A DNA stretch of 64,000 bases, taken from Streptomyces anulatus (GTDB lineage Bacteria > Actinomycetota > Actinomycetes > Streptomycetales > Streptomycetaceae). This document shows, one piece after another, positions 41,538 through 50,939 of this stretch; positions within the stretch are counted from its first letter, which is position 1, and every line of letters begins with the position of its first letter. The translations under genes and the position numbers were made by a program. The stretch is taken from positions 1 through 64,000 of the forward strand of contig NZ_BMVK01000017.1 of NCBI RefSeq assembly GCF_014650675.1. Reading direction: 5' to 3'. The notes under the pieces are model-generated. The model was not told the DNA's origin, ran no database searches, and saw only the letters and a list, made by a program, of their open reading frames with translations.

Positions 41538-43022
41538 CTACGGGCGCAGCGTGGCCTCGTCGCGCTCGATCTCACCGTTGCGCTGGTCCAGCCTGGTGTC
41601 GAACTTCGCCAGCGGCTTCGCCTTGGCCGGGTCCGCCTCGACGGCCGCCGGGGCGACGCCCGCCCAGCGCAGGATCGCGGCGGTGGCCTTCGCCTTCTCG
41701 TCGCCGGGGAGACCGGAGACCTTCGAGCCGTGGTTGCCGCCGGGGACGGTGTAGACGTAGCTGTCCTTCGCGCCGCGTCCGAGGCGGAACGGCTCCGCGC
41801 TCCACGGGTCGTTCTGGCCGTTGACGTACATCATCTGCCGGGCGTTGCGCTTGACCCAGCGGTCGACGTCCCGCATCGCGCCCCGGTCGAACGTCATCGG
41901 GATGGAGCGGGGCACGAAGTTGCGCGGGGGCTGGTAGCCGTAGCGGCTCAGGTTGCCGAGCCAGGGCTGCTTGATGTCCGGCGACCCGAGCTGGGTGCCC
42001 GCCTGGTAGTAGTACGGGGTGTACGTCTCCAGGCCCTGGTCGATGTAGCCGGAGAAGCCGGCGATGGCGTCGACGGAGTTCCAGATGTCCTCGTCGGTGG
42101 CCTTCTTGGCGTCGGCCGGGATGTCCACGCAGTCGGCGAGCAGGCTGTACTGCCAGAACGCGAACGTGTAGTCCATGACCGTGGCCTCGTAGGCGCGGTC
42201 GAGGGAGCCGACGGTGTTGAAGGTCCAGCCGTTGGCGGCGGCCAGCTCCTTGTACTTCTTCTGGAGCGGGGCCCGGCGGATCAGCGCCTCGCGCTGCACG
42301 CCCGCCAGCTTGTCGCGGCACTCCTGGGTCCCGACCTTGGCGAAGAACCGGTCGTACGCCGAGTCCTCCTTGTCGTTGACGTCGTTGGGCGCGACGTAGG
42401 CGACGACGCCGTCCATGTCCTTCGGGTAGAAGCGCTCGAAGTACGTGGCGGTCATCCCGCCCTTGGACCCGCCGGTGGCCAGCCACTTCTTGTCGTAGAT
42501 CTTCTTCAGCGCCGTGAACACCCGGTGCTGGTCGCTGGCGGCCTGCCAGATGTCCAGCTTGGACCAGTCGGCCGGGGCCGGCCGGGACGGGGTGAAGTAG
42601 CGGTACTCCAGCGAGACCTGGTTGCCGTCGATGATCTGCGTCGGCTCGCTGCGGCTGGGGTTCGTGGAGACGTTGTAGCCACTGGTGAAGAAGACCGTCG
42701 GGCGGCTCACGTCCTTGTGCAGCAGCGTCAGGCGCTGCTGGAACGTGCCCTTGGACGGGCGCCGGTGGTCGACCGGCTGGGTGTAGTTGAGGACGAAGTA
42801 GCGGTAACCCGCGTACGGCTTCTCCTCGATCAGGCTCATGCCCGGGATGGCCAGGATGCGGTCCTTGATGTCCTCGTTGCTCGCTTCGCTGCCTCCGGCA
42901 GCGCCGCTGCTCCGCTTCGCGGCCGGCTCCGCGGCGGTGGCCGCACCGGCCGAGGCCCCCGTGGCTCCGACCGTGCCTATGAGCACAGCGAGCGAGAGAA
43001 CCCCTGTGAGCGCCTTGCGCAT
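41538..43022 (-). CDS. Secreted tripeptidyl aminopeptidase (S37/PS-10 type)
   Basis: 494-residue alpha/beta-hydrolase exopeptidase that removes tripeptides (often before Pro) from extracellular peptides. A Sec signal occupies residues 1-30 (ending GAATAAEP). Catalytic elements: nucleophile Ser in ATGGSKGGMTA (near 190), Asp in YVNGQNDPWS and His in PGGNHGSKV near the C-terminus. The organisation matches Streptomyces prolyl tri/tetrapeptidyl aminopeptidases. Start ATG 43022 with GGGGAGG upstream. Monocistronic. Confidence 0.9.
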   Translation of the reverse strand: MRKALTGVLSLAVLIGTVGATGASAGAATAAEPAAKRSSGAAGGSEASNEDIKDRILAIPGMSLIEEKPYAGYRYFVLNYTQPVDHRRPSKGTFQQRLTLLHKDVSRPTVFFTSGYNVSTNPSRSEPTQIIDGNQVSLEYRYFTPSRPAPADWSKLDIWQAASDQHRVFTALKKIYDKKWLATGGSKGGMTATYFERFYPKDMDGVVAYVAPNDVNDKEDSAYDRFFAKVGTQECRDKLAGVQREALIRRAPLQKKYKELAAANGWTFNTVGSLDRAYEATVMDYTFAFWQYSLLADCVDIPADAKKATDEDIWNSVDAIAGFSGYIDQGLETYTPYYYQAGTQLGSPDIKQPWLGNLSRYGYQPPRNFVPRSIPMTFDRGAMRDVDRWVKRNARQMMYVNGQNDPWSAEPFRLGRGAKDSYVYTVPGGNHGSKVSGLPGDEKAKATAAILRWAGVAPAAVEADPAKAKPLAKFDTRLDQRNGEIERDEATLRP

Positions 43023-43144
43023 GCACCCTCCCCTTGATTCACAACAGTCGCCGTGAACTTATCGGGGCAACACACGCCACGCCAGACCCGGTTGTCCGTG
43101 TCAGTGAAGAAGTCGGCGGAGAAGGGGGGAAGCCGGCGGAAAGG

Positions 43145-43594
43145 TCAGCAGAGAATCCATCCGGTGGCGGCGGATTTCTTGCCGATCGCGCCGGTGGCCC
43201 GTACGCACCGGTTGAGCGCGTTGACCGTGACCGGGCCGGCCATCTTGGTGTATTTGCCCTTGTCGGAGACGGCGCGTCCGCCGCGCGCCTGGAGCGTGAC
43301 GCTCATCGTCCGCCGCTTGCCGGGCTTCTTCGCGACAGTCACCGCGCAGACATGGGCGCGGCTCTTGTAGACGCGCAGCTCTCCCGTGGAAAACCCGACC
43401 GTCTTCGCCGGGCGGCCGGAGCAGCCGGAGGCGGCCCGGGCGACGCCGGGGGCGCCGAGCAGGGGCACGAGTCCCGCCAGCAGGAACAGGACGAGAAGGC
43501 GGGCCAGCAACGGCCGTCCCCCCGGCCCCGTCCGTCCGGCCGGTCCGGCTGCCTCCGCCGGTCCCGCAGCCCCCGCCGGTCCTGCCGGCCTCAT
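43145..43594 (-). CDS. Small secreted protein with four cysteines
   Basis: 149 residues from ATG 43594; an upstream GTG at 43639 is an alternative. After a Gly/Ala/Pro-rich start comes a hydrophobic segment (LLARLLVLFLLAGLVPLLG) ending ARAAS, a probable signal peptide. The mature part of about 90 residues is basic with beta-strand character and four Cys (SGC, HVC, NRC, and C-terminal ILC), suited to two disulfides. No family recognised. Downstream of the ABC exporter on the same strand but separated by a hairpin. Confidence 0.7.
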   Translation of the reverse strand: MRPAGPAGAAGPAEAAGPAGRTGPGGRPLLARLLVLFLLAGLVPLLGAPGVARAASGCSGRPAKTVGFSTGELRVYKSRAHVCAVTVAKKPGKRRTMSVTLQARGGRAVSDKGKYTKMAGPVTVNALNRCVRATGAIGKKSAATGWILC

Positions 43595-43701
43595 GGGTCT
43601 CACCGGCTCCGCAGCTCTGCCGAACACATTCGCCCCCACCTGACGTCTGTACGCACCTGTGCGTCCCTGGCTACGACGCAGCAGACCCGTGGGAGGTTGC
43701 A

Positions 43702-43726
43702 CCGCCGGACCCGATGGACCCGGCGG
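43702..43726 (-). terminator. Hairpin after the ABC exporter
   Basis: CCGCCGG (43702-43708) and CCGGCGG (43720-43726) arms with an 11-base loop, 22 bases after the ABC gene stop on the minus strand. The surrounding sequence is an 18-base direct repeat (CGGACCCGATGGACCC type). Confidence 0.5.
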
Positions 43727-43748
43727 ACCCGATGGACCCCGTGGCCGT

Positions 43749-46700
43749 TCAGACGCCCGCCGGCTCGTCCTCCCCTATGCCCTCGCCGATGAAGGTGCGC
43801 CACAGCCGGGCGTACGGCCCGCCCCGGGCGAGCAGCTCGTCGTGCGTGCCGTCCTCGACGACGCGCCCGTGGTCCATGACCACGACACGGTCGGCGCGGG
43901 CGGCGGTGGTCAGCCGGTGGGCCACCACCAGCGTGGTGCGGCGGCCGGTGAGGCGGTCGGTGGCCTGGTTGACCAGGGCCTCCGTGGCGAGGTCCAGGGC
44001 GGCGGTGGCCTCGTCCAGGAGCAGGACGTCCGGGTCGACCAGCTCGGCGCGGGCCAGCGCGATGAGCTGCCGCTGTCCGGCGGAGAGGTTGCGGCCGCGC
44101 TCGGCGACCTCGTGGAGATACCCGTCCTCCAGCGTGGCGATCATCTCGTGCGCGCCGACCGCGCGGGCGGCGGCCTCCACCCGGGCGTCGGTGGCGTCGG
44201 GGAGCCCGTAGGCGATGGCGTCGCGGACCGTGCCGGCGAAGAGGTACGCCTCCTGCGGGACGACGCCGAGGCGGTGCCGGTAGGCGGTCATGTCGAGGGT
44301 CCGCAGATCGGCCCCGTCGGCGGTGACCCGGCCGCCCGTGGGGTCGTAGTACCGGGCGACGAGCTTGACGAGGGTCGACTTGCCCGCCCCCGTCTCCCCG
44401 ACGAACGCCACCGTCTGGCCGGCCGGGATGCGCAGATCGACACCGGTCAGCGCCTCCTCGTCGGAGCCGTACGCGAAGGAGACGTCCTCGAACGCGATCT
44501 CGCCGCGCAGCGAGAGCACGTCGAGCGGCTCGTCCGGGTCGGCGGTCGAGGTGGGCTCGCGCAGCAGCTCCTGGATGCGGCCGAGGGAGACGGTCGCCTG
44601 CTGGTAGCCGTCGAAGACCTGGGAGAGCTGCTGGACGGGGGCGAAGAACAGCTCGATGTAGAGGAGGTACGCGACCAGGGCGCCGACGGTCAGCGTGCCG
44701 TTGTCGACCCGGCCCGCCCCGACGATGATCACGGCGGCGGCCGCGATCGAGGCCAGCAGCTGGACGAACGGGAAGTAGACGGAGATCAGCCACTGACCGC
44801 GTACCCGGGCCTGGCGGTAGTGGTCGCTGCGCTCGGCGTAGCGGGCGGCCCCGTCGTCCTCGCGGCCGAAGGCCTGGACGATGCGGAGGCCGGAGACGGA
44901 CTCCTGGAGGTCGGCGTTGACGGCGCTGATGCGGGTCCGGGCCAGCTCGTACGCCTTGACGCTGCTGCGCCGGAAGAAGAAGGTGCCGATGATCAGCACG
45001 GGCAGGGTGGCGAAGACGACCAGGGCGAGCTGGATGTCCAGGACGAGCAGCGCGACCATGATGCCGAAGAAGGTGACCACGGAGACGAAGGCGGTGACCA
45101 GCCCGGTCTGGAGGAACGTGGCGAGCGCGTCCACGTCCGTGGTCATCCGGGTCATGATCCGGCCGGTCAGTTCCCGCTCGTAGTAGTCGAGGCCGAGCCG
45201 CTGGAGCTGGGCGAAGATCTTCAGGCGGAGCGCGTAGAGGATCCGCTCGCCGGTCCGGCCGGTCATCCGGATCTCGCCGGTCTGGGCCACCCACTGGACG
45301 AGCACAACGACGAGGGCGATCGCGGATGCGGCCCACACCGCGCCGATGGAGAGCTGGGTGACGCCCTCGTCGATGCCGTGCCGGATCAGGACCGGCAGCA
45401 GCAGGCCCATGCCGGCGTCGACGGCGACGAGCCCGAGGCTGATCAGCAGAACCGCGCCGAAGCCGCGCAGCAGCCGGCGCAGCCCGTAGGAGTCCTCGGG
45501 ACGCACGGCGGCGGCCTCGTCGACGTCGGGGGTGTCCGTGGCGGGCGGCAGAGCCTCGACCTGGGCGAGCAGTTCGGGTGTCGCGGGCATACCGCCGACC
45601 GTGGTGTCCCGCTCCTCCTCCTTGCGGATCCACAGCTCGGGGGTGATGCCGCGCTCCGCGTCGAACTCGGCGTCCAGCTCCTCCAGGAGGGCACGGTCGT
45701 CCTCGGGGTCGGCCTCGGTGCGGGGCGGCCGGTGGCCGGGCGAGGTGCCGCCCAGCTCGTCGGGGTCGGTGAGGAGGCGGCGGTAGAGCGCGGAGGTGCG
45801 CTCCAGCTCCGCGTGGGTGCCGACCGCGGCGAGCTTCCCGCCGTCCAGGACGGCGATGCGGTCGGCGAGCTGGAGGGTGGAGCGGCGGTGGGCGATGAGG
45901 AGCGTCGTACGGCCCGCCATCACCTGCTTGAGGGCCTCGTGGATCTCGTGCTCGACGCGGGCGTCGACGGCGGAGGTCGCGTCGTCGAGGAGGAGGAGCC
46001 GGGGGTCGGTGAGGATGGCGCGGGCGAGGGCGACGCGCTGGCGCTGGCCGCCGGAGAGGGTGAGCCCGTGCTCGCCGACGGTCGTGTCGTAGCCGTTCGG
46101 CAGGTCGGAGATGAACCCGTGGGCCTGGGCGGCGCGGGCGGCCTGTTCGATCTGCTCCTGAGGGGCGTCGGGGAGGCCGTAGGCGATGTTGGCGCGGATG
46201 GTGTCGGAGAACAGGAAGCTGTCCTCGGGGACGAGCCCGATGGCGGAGCGCAGGGACGCCTGGGTGAGTTCGCGGACGTCGTGGCCGCCGATGAGGACGG
46301 CCCCGTGGGACACGTCGTAGAAGCGGGGCACCAGGAGGGAGACGGTGGACTTGCCGCTGCCGGACGCGCCGACGACGGCGACGGTCTCGCCGGGTTCGAC
46401 GGTGAGCGAGAACCCGTCGAGGACGGGGCGCTCGTCGTCATAGCCGAAGCGTACGTCGTCGAACTCGATCCCGGCCGGGGCGTCGGCGGGCAGTTCCTTG
46501 GTGCCGTCCTGCATCGAGGGCTCGGTGTCGATGAGCTCCAGGACGCGTTCCACACCGGCCCGGGCCTGCTGCCCGACGGTGAGGACCATGGCGAGCATCC
46601 GGACCGGGCCGACGAGCTGCGCGAGGTAGGTGGAGAAGGCGACGAACGTGCCCAGCGTGATCTCGCCCCGGGTGGCCAGCCAGCCGCCGAGGGCGAGCAT

Positions 46701-47480
46701 GGCGACCTGGCCGAGCGCGGGCACCGCCTGGAGGGCGGGGGTGTAACGGGAGTTCAGGCGGATGGTGCGCAGCCGCCCGGCGAACAGCCGGCGACCGACC
46801 TCGCGGAGCTTGCCGGTCTCCTGGTCCTCCTGGCCGAAGCCCTTGACGACCCGGACCCCGGAGACGGACCCGTCGACGACTCCGGCGACGGCGGCGGCCT
46901 GGCTCTGGGCGTACCAGGTGGCGGGGAAGAGACGCGTACGGGAGCGGCGGGCGATGAACCAGAGGGCGGGGGCGACGGCGAGGGCGACGAGGGTCAGGGG
47001 CAGCGAGAGCCACGCCATGATCACCAGGGAGATGAGGAAGAGCAGCACGTTCCCGATGGTCATCGGGAGCATGAACAGCAGCCCCTGGATCAGCTGGAGG
47101 TCGCTGGTGGCGCGGCCGACGACCTGCCCGGTGGACAGCTCGTCCTGACGTTTCCCGTCGAGCCGGGTGATCGTCGTGTACATGTCCGTACGCAGGTCGT
47201 GCTGGACGTCCAGGGCGAGCCGGCCGCCGTAGTACCGGCGGATGTAGGTGGCTATGTAGACCAGGACGGCCGCGCCGATGAGCAGCCCGGTCCAGACGGC
47301 GAGGGAACGGGTGTGGTCGGTGACCACGTCGTCGATGATCACCTTGGTGATGAGCGGCACGAGGGCCATGACGGCCATTCCGGCGAGCGACGAGCCGAGA
47401 GCGAGCACGACGTTGCGCCGGTACCGCCACGCGTACCCGGTCAGCCGCCGGCCCCACCCCTGTTGCTCTGCGCCCGTCAC
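43749..47480 (-). CDS. Fused ABC exporter (TMD-NBD-TMD-NBD)
   Basis: 1243-residue ABC multidrug/lipid-type exporter made of two fused half-transporters. Half 1: helices to about 330, Walker A VGASGSGKST, signature LSGGQRQ, Walker B LLLLDDATS. A linker of about 90 acidic residues follows. Half 2: helices about 710-1000, Walker A VGETGAGKST, signature LSAGQRQ, Walker B VLLLDEATA. Site 1 has Asp where the catalytic Glu should be, so this is probably an asymmetric pump with one degenerate ATP site. The GTG at 47480 has GGGAGG upstream. Substrate unknown. Confidence 0.93.
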   Translation of the reverse strand: MTGAEQQGWGRRLTGYAWRYRRNVVLALGSSLAGMAVMALVPLITKVIIDDVVTDHTRSLAVWTGLLIGAAVLVYIATYIRRYYGGRLALDVQHDLRTDMYTTITRLDGKRQDELSTGQVVGRATSDLQLIQGLLFMLPMTIGNVLLFLISLVIMAWLSLPLTLVALAVAPALWFIARRSRTRLFPATWYAQSQAAAVAGVVDGSVSGVRVVKGFGQEDQETGKLREVGRRLFAGRLRTIRLNSRYTPALQAVPALGQVAMLALGGWLATRGEITLGTFVAFSTYLAQLVGPVRMLAMVLTVGQQARAGVERVLELIDTEPSMQDGTKELPADAPAGIEFDDVRFGYDDERPVLDGFSLTVEPGETVAVVGASGSGKSTVSLLVPRFYDVSHGAVLIGGHDVRELTQASLRSAIGLVPEDSFLFSDTIRANIAYGLPDAPQEQIEQAARAAQAHGFISDLPNGYDTTVGEHGLTLSGGQRQRVALARAILTDPRLLLLDDATSAVDARVEHEIHEALKQVMAGRTTLLIAHRRSTLQLADRIAVLDGGKLAAVGTHAELERTSALYRRLLTDPDELGGTSPGHRPPRTEADPEDDRALLEELDAEFDAERGITPELWIRKEEERDTTVGGMPATPELLAQVEALPPATDTPDVDEAAAVRPEDSYGLRRLLRGFGAVLLISLGLVAVDAGMGLLLPVLIRHGIDEGVTQLSIGAVWAASAIALVVVLVQWVAQTGEIRMTGRTGERILYALRLKIFAQLQRLGLDYYERELTGRIMTRMTTDVDALATFLQTGLVTAFVSVVTFFGIMVALLVLDIQLALVVFATLPVLIIGTFFFRRSSVKAYELARTRISAVNADLQESVSGLRIVQAFGREDDGAARYAERSDHYRQARVRGQWLISVYFPFVQLLASIAAAAVIIVGAGRVDNGTLTVGALVAYLLYIELFFAPVQQLSQVFDGYQQATVSLGRIQELLREPTSTADPDEPLDVLSLRGEIAFEDVSFAYGSDEEALTGVDLRIPAGQTVAFVGETGAGKSTLVKLVARYYDPTGGRVTADGADLRTLDMTAYRHRLGVVPQEAYLFAGTVRDAIAYGLPDATDARVEAAARAVGAHEMIATLEDGYLHEVAERGRNLSAGQRQLIALARAELVDPDVLLLDEATAALDLATEALVNQATDRLTGRRTTLVVAHRLTTAARADRVVVMDHGRVVEDGTHDELLARGGPYARLWRTFIGEGIGEDEPAGV

Positions 47481-47791
47481 GCGTTGCCTCCCGTTTCGGC
47501 CTGTCCGCCGGCCTGTCCGCTGATCCAGCTGTTCCACCGGTGACCTGGCTCCGAATCCAGCCGTTCCACCTGGCCTACCGGAAGGCACCAACGCCCGGGG
47601 CTGCGGATTTCATCCCGCCGCAACAAAGGGGGCGGCAAACGGGGCCGATGGTCGGGGGCGTGCGGTACCGGGGTCCTAGGACCGGTTCGGGGCCCCGGCC
47701 GGGCGGGTAGTAACCCGCGGCGGACCCGGCCGACCCAGGGCGGAGCCGGGGCCGGCCACAGGCCGGAGGACCTCTCGAAGGGGCAGGAACC
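47481..47791. promoter_or_regulatory. Divergent gap between the ABC exporter and the orphan gene
   Basis: 311 bases without a gene. It contains the perfect 12-base palindrome GGTCCTAGGACC (47672-47683), notable for the rare CTAG centre, and GC-rich hairpin sequence (GGGTAGTAACCC, near 47705). Both promoters must lie here but no boxes stand out. Confidence 0.4.
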
Positions 47792-48157
47792 ATGGCGAAC
47801 GACCGGCTCACCGAGGCCTACCGCTGCGGACAGCTCTTTGCGGCGCTCGCCGCTCTGGAGCGCCTCAGCGAGGGCACGCACCACTCCTTGGGGAAGCCCG
47901 GGGTGCGGCGGCAGGTGTCCACCGAGCCGCGCAAGCACCTCACCGTGCATCTGTGGCAGGCGGGCCGCTATCTGGCCGGCGCGGCCAACCGGGACCAGGG
48001 GCCCGCCGCCGCGGTGATATTCCGGCAGCTGCCGGACCTTCTGCCGCGCCGCCGGGAACTGCCCGGGGAGATCCGGGACCCGGCGGAGCGGGCCCGGTTC
48101 CAGGAGGGCGTCCAGGCACAGGAGGCCGCGATCGAGAAGGCGCTCGCGGAGCTGTGA
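47792..48157 (+). CDS. Orphan protein resembling the C-terminus of Cas8c/Csd1
   Basis: 121 residues. It opens LTEAYRCGQLFAALAALERL and contains HLTVHLWQAGRYLAG and IRDPAERARFQEGVQAQEAA. From memory these parallel the C-terminal helical domain of type I-C Cas8c (AYRLGRLFA..., then a segment after a Leu-rich stretch, then an FALGYYHQ-like end). No other cas gene, repeat array or nuclease is nearby, so it is a standalone protein, not a CRISPR locus. Function unknown; the resemblance could be a shared helical fold. Confidence 0.6.
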   Translation: MANDRLTEAYRCGQLFAALAALERLSEGTHHSLGKPGVRRQVSTEPRKHLTVHLWQAGRYLAGAANRDQGPAAAVIFRQLPDLLPRRRELPGEIRDPAERARFQEGVQAQEAAIEKALAEL

Positions 48158-48200
48158 GCGGGTCCCCGGCCCGGCGTGCGCCGGGCCGGGGACGTACGGC

Positions 48201-49883
48201 CTACAGGTGCGTCGGCTCGAACATCCGCAGCAGGGCCGGGAGCACGACGACGGACGGCCCCGGGGCCGCCAGCGCCTTGCTCAGATCCCCGGCGAGGGAC
48301 TCCGGTGTCGTCCGGACGGCGGGGACGCCGAAGGACTCGGCGAGCGCGACGAAGTCCGGGCGGGACAGCTCGGTGGCGGTGGCCTCGCCGAAGGCTCCCG
48401 TCATGTACTCGCGCAGGATGCCGTAGCCGCCGTCGTCGACGATCAGCCAGGTCAGCGGCAGGTCGTACTGGCGGGCGGTGGCCAGCTCCGCGATGGAGTA
48501 CATCGCGCCGCCGTCGCCGGAGACCGCGAGCACGGGCTTCGTCGGGTCGGCGGCGGCCGCGCCGATGGCCGCCGGGAAGCCGTAGCCGAGGCCGCCCGCG
48601 CCCTGGGCGGAGTGCATGGTGTTGGGGCGGCGGGCGTCGAACGCGGACCAGGCCCAGTACGCCAGGATCGTCATGTCCCAGAAGCTGGGCGCGGCGTCGG
48701 GCAGCGCCTCGCGGACGGCGGCGAGAACCTGCTGCTCCAGGGTGAGGTCCTGGGCGTCGATCCGGACCCGTACCTTCTCCAGCACCGTACGTACGCGCTC
48801 GGCGGCACCCGCGTCCTCGCGCCGCTCGACGGCCTCCAGGAGGTCGGACAGGGCCTCGCGGGCGTCGGAGTGGATGCCGAGCGCGGGGTGGTTGGACTCC
48901 AGCTTCCCGGCGTCCGCCTCGATCTGGATCACCCGGCCGCGGGGGCGGAAGGTGTGGTAGTTCGAGGAGAGTTCGCCGAGCCCGGAACCGACCACGAGCA
49001 GGACGTCCGCGTCCTCCAGGAAGTCGGTGGTGTGCCGGTCCTCCAGCCAGGAACGCAGCGACAGCGGGTGCTCCCAGGGGAACGCGCCCTTGCCGCCGAA
49101 GGTCGTCACGACCGGCGCGTCGATCTTCTCGGCCAGCGCGAGGAGCTTGCCGGAGGCATCGGAGCGTACGACTCCGCCGCCCGCGATGATCACGGGCCGC
49201 TCGGCGTTCGACAGCAGATGGGCCGCGGCGATCGTCAGCTCGGGGCGCGGGTAGAGCTCGCGCGGGGTGGCGTCCATGGAGCTGACGACCGGCAGGGTCG
49301 TCTCGGCCAGCAGCACGTCCTGCGGGATCTCCACCCAGACCGGCCCGTGCGGGGCGGTCAGCGCGGACTCCCAGGCGGCGGCGACGGCGGAGGGGATCTG
49401 GGAAGCGCTGCGCACGGTGTGGACGGACTTCACGATGTCGCGGACGGAGGCCTGCTGGTCGCGCAGCTCGTGGAGATAGCCGTGCCGCCCGCCGCCGAGC
49501 CCGGCCGTGGGGATCTGGCTGGAGATCGCGAGGACGGGTGCGGAGGCGGCGGCCGCCTCCTGGAGCGCGGCGAGCGAGGTGAGCGCGCCGGGCCCGGTGG
49601 ACAGGAGCAGCGGCGCGACCTCCCCCGTGATCCGGCCGTACGCGTCGGCGGCGAAGCCCGCGTTGTTCTCGACGCGGAGTCCGACGTACGAGAGGGAGGA
49701 GCGGCGCAGCGCGTCGAACATGCCGAGCGCGTGCTGGCCGGGCAGCCCGAAGACGGTGGTCGCGCCGAGCCCTTGCAGGGACTCGACGACGAGGTCACCG
49801 CCGTTGCGGCCGGCCGGCGGATTCATTACGGCAGCGGCCTGGGCGGCGGTGAGCTGCGGCCGGTCGTCGTGGTCGTGGCTCAC
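48201..49883 (-). CDS. Thiamine diphosphate-dependent enzyme (acetolactate synthase-like)
   Basis: 560 residues with the three-domain layout of TPP decarboxylases/synthases: N-terminal PYR domain with FGLPGQHALGMFDAL and the TPP-activating Glu in RVENNAGFAADAYGR; central domain (PVIIAGGGVVRS); C-terminal PP domain with SGDGGAMYSIAELATA (GDG...metal site). It lacks the biosynthetic context of IlvB (no small subunit), so a catabolic 2-oxoacid decarboxylase or carboligase is more likely. Its GTG at 49883 overlaps the agmatinase stop as GTGA, tying it to amine or guanidino-acid breakdown. Confidence 0.88.
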   Translation of the reverse strand: MSHDHDDRPQLTAAQAAAVMNPPAGRNGGDLVVESLQGLGATTVFGLPGQHALGMFDALRRSSLSYVGLRVENNAGFAADAYGRITGEVAPLLLSTGPGALTSLAALQEAAAASAPVLAISSQIPTAGLGGGRHGYLHELRDQQASVRDIVKSVHTVRSASQIPSAVAAAWESALTAPHGPVWVEIPQDVLLAETTLPVVSSMDATPRELYPRPELTIAAAHLLSNAERPVIIAGGGVVRSDASGKLLALAEKIDAPVVTTFGGKGAFPWEHPLSLRSWLEDRHTTDFLEDADVLLVVGSGLGELSSNYHTFRPRGRVIQIEADAGKLESNHPALGIHSDAREALSDLLEAVERREDAGAAERVRTVLEKVRVRIDAQDLTLEQQVLAAVREALPDAAPSFWDMTILAYWAWSAFDARRPNTMHSAQGAGGLGYGFPAAIGAAAADPTKPVLAVSGDGGAMYSIAELATARQYDLPLTWLIVDDGGYGILREYMTGAFGEATATELSRPDFVALAESFGVPAVRTTPESLAGDLSKALAAPGPSVVVLPALLRMFEPTHL

Positions 49884-50866
49884 TTGGCCGCGCCCTCCTT
49901 CGTCTCCTTCTCCGCCGCGATCTGGCGGGACATGATCGTCGTCAGCTCGTACGCGGCGTGCGAGGCGGCCACGGAGGTGATCTCGGCGTGGTCGTACGCG
50001 GGGGCGACCTCGACCAGGTCGGCGGAGACCAGGTGGCAGGAGGAGAGCCCGCGCAGGATCTCCAGCAGCTCGCGGGAGGTGAGGCCGCCGGCCTCGGGGG
50101 TGCCGGTGCCGGGGGCGTGCGCCGGGTCCAGGACGTCGATGTCGATGGAGATGTAGAGCGGCCGGTCGCCGATGCGCTGGCGCAGCTGGTCGGCGATCTC
50201 GTCGACGCCGCGTCGCATGACGTCGGCGGAGGTGACGATGCCGAAGCCCATCTTCTCGTCGTCGGTCAGGTCCTGCTTGCCGTACAGCGGGCCGCGGGTG
50301 CCGACGTGGGAGAGGGCGGAGGTGTCGAGGATGCCCTCCTCGACGGCCCGGCGGAACGGGGTGCCGTGGGTGTACTCGGCGCCGAAGTAGGTGTCCCAGG
50401 TGTCCAGGTGCGCGTCGAAGTGGAGCAGGGCGACGGGCCCGTGCTTCTTGGCGACGGAACGCAGGAGCGGCAGGGCGATGGTGTGGTCGCCGCCGAGCGT
50501 CATCAGGCGTGCGCCGGTGCCCAGCAGGTCGTCGGCCGCGCCCTCGATGGTCTCGACGGCCTCGTTGATGTTGAACGGGTTCGCCGCGATGTCCCCGGCG
50601 TCGGCGACCTGGGCGAGGGCGAACGGGGAGGCGTCCTGGGCCGGGTTGTAAGGACGCAGCAGCCGGGACGCCTCACGGATCGCGTTGCCGCCGAAGCGGG
50701 CGCCGGGCCGGTAGGAGACCCCGGTGTCGAAGGGCACGCCGACCACGGCGACATCGGTCCGGCCGACCTCGTCGAGCCGGGGCAGCCGGGCGAACGTCGC
50801 GGGCCCGGCGTACCGCGGGACGCGGGAGGAGTCGATGGGGCCGCGCGGCGAATCGGTGCTGCTCAT
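49880..50866 (-). CDS. speB: Agmatinase-like ureohydrolase
   Basis: Manganese enzyme that removes urea from agmatine or a related guanidino compound (guanidinobutyrate is possible). 328 residues. Mn ligands are complete: GGDHTIAL (His), DAHLDT (Asp-His-Asp) and SIDIDVLDPAHAPGTGTPE (Asp-x-Asp). The ATG at 50866 begins MSSTDSPRGPIDSS. It is second in a minus-strand operon after the symporter (246-base gap filled by intergenic repeats) and is coupled to the TPP enzyme. Substrate assignment within the family is not certain. Confidence 0.9.
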   Translation of the reverse strand: MSSTDSPRGPIDSSRVPRYAGPATFARLPRLDEVGRTDVAVVGVPFDTGVSYRPGARFGGNAIREASRLLRPYNPAQDASPFALAQVADAGDIAANPFNINEAVETIEGAADDLLGTGARLMTLGGDHTIALPLLRSVAKKHGPVALLHFDAHLDTWDTYFGAEYTHGTPFRRAVEEGILDTSALSHVGTRGPLYGKQDLTDDEKMGFGIVTSADVMRRGVDEIADQLRQRIGDRPLYISIDIDVLDPAHAPGTGTPEAGGLTSRELLEILRGLSSCHLVSADLVEVAPAYDHAEITSVAASHAAYELTTIMSRQIAAEKETKEGAAK

Positions 50867-50939
50867 GGGGGGTGTGCCTTTCCTTCGGTTTTCGTACGGT
50901 GTCAAGTGTGCGGGCTTACCAGCCGGTCCGGCCGCATCA

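Noticed and set aside
43659..47543. 1294-codon plus-strand frame
   Set aside because: Antisense to the fused ABC exporter; no recognisable domain.
47672..47683. DasR site at GGTCCTAGGACC
   Set aside because: The palindrome has a different core (TCCTAGGA) from the dre consensus (TCTAGA), so it was kept only as an unassigned palindrome.
47792..48157. Remnant type I-C CRISPR locus
   Set aside because: Only one small Cas8c-like protein; no array, nuclease or adaptation gene nearby, so a CRISPR call is not supported.
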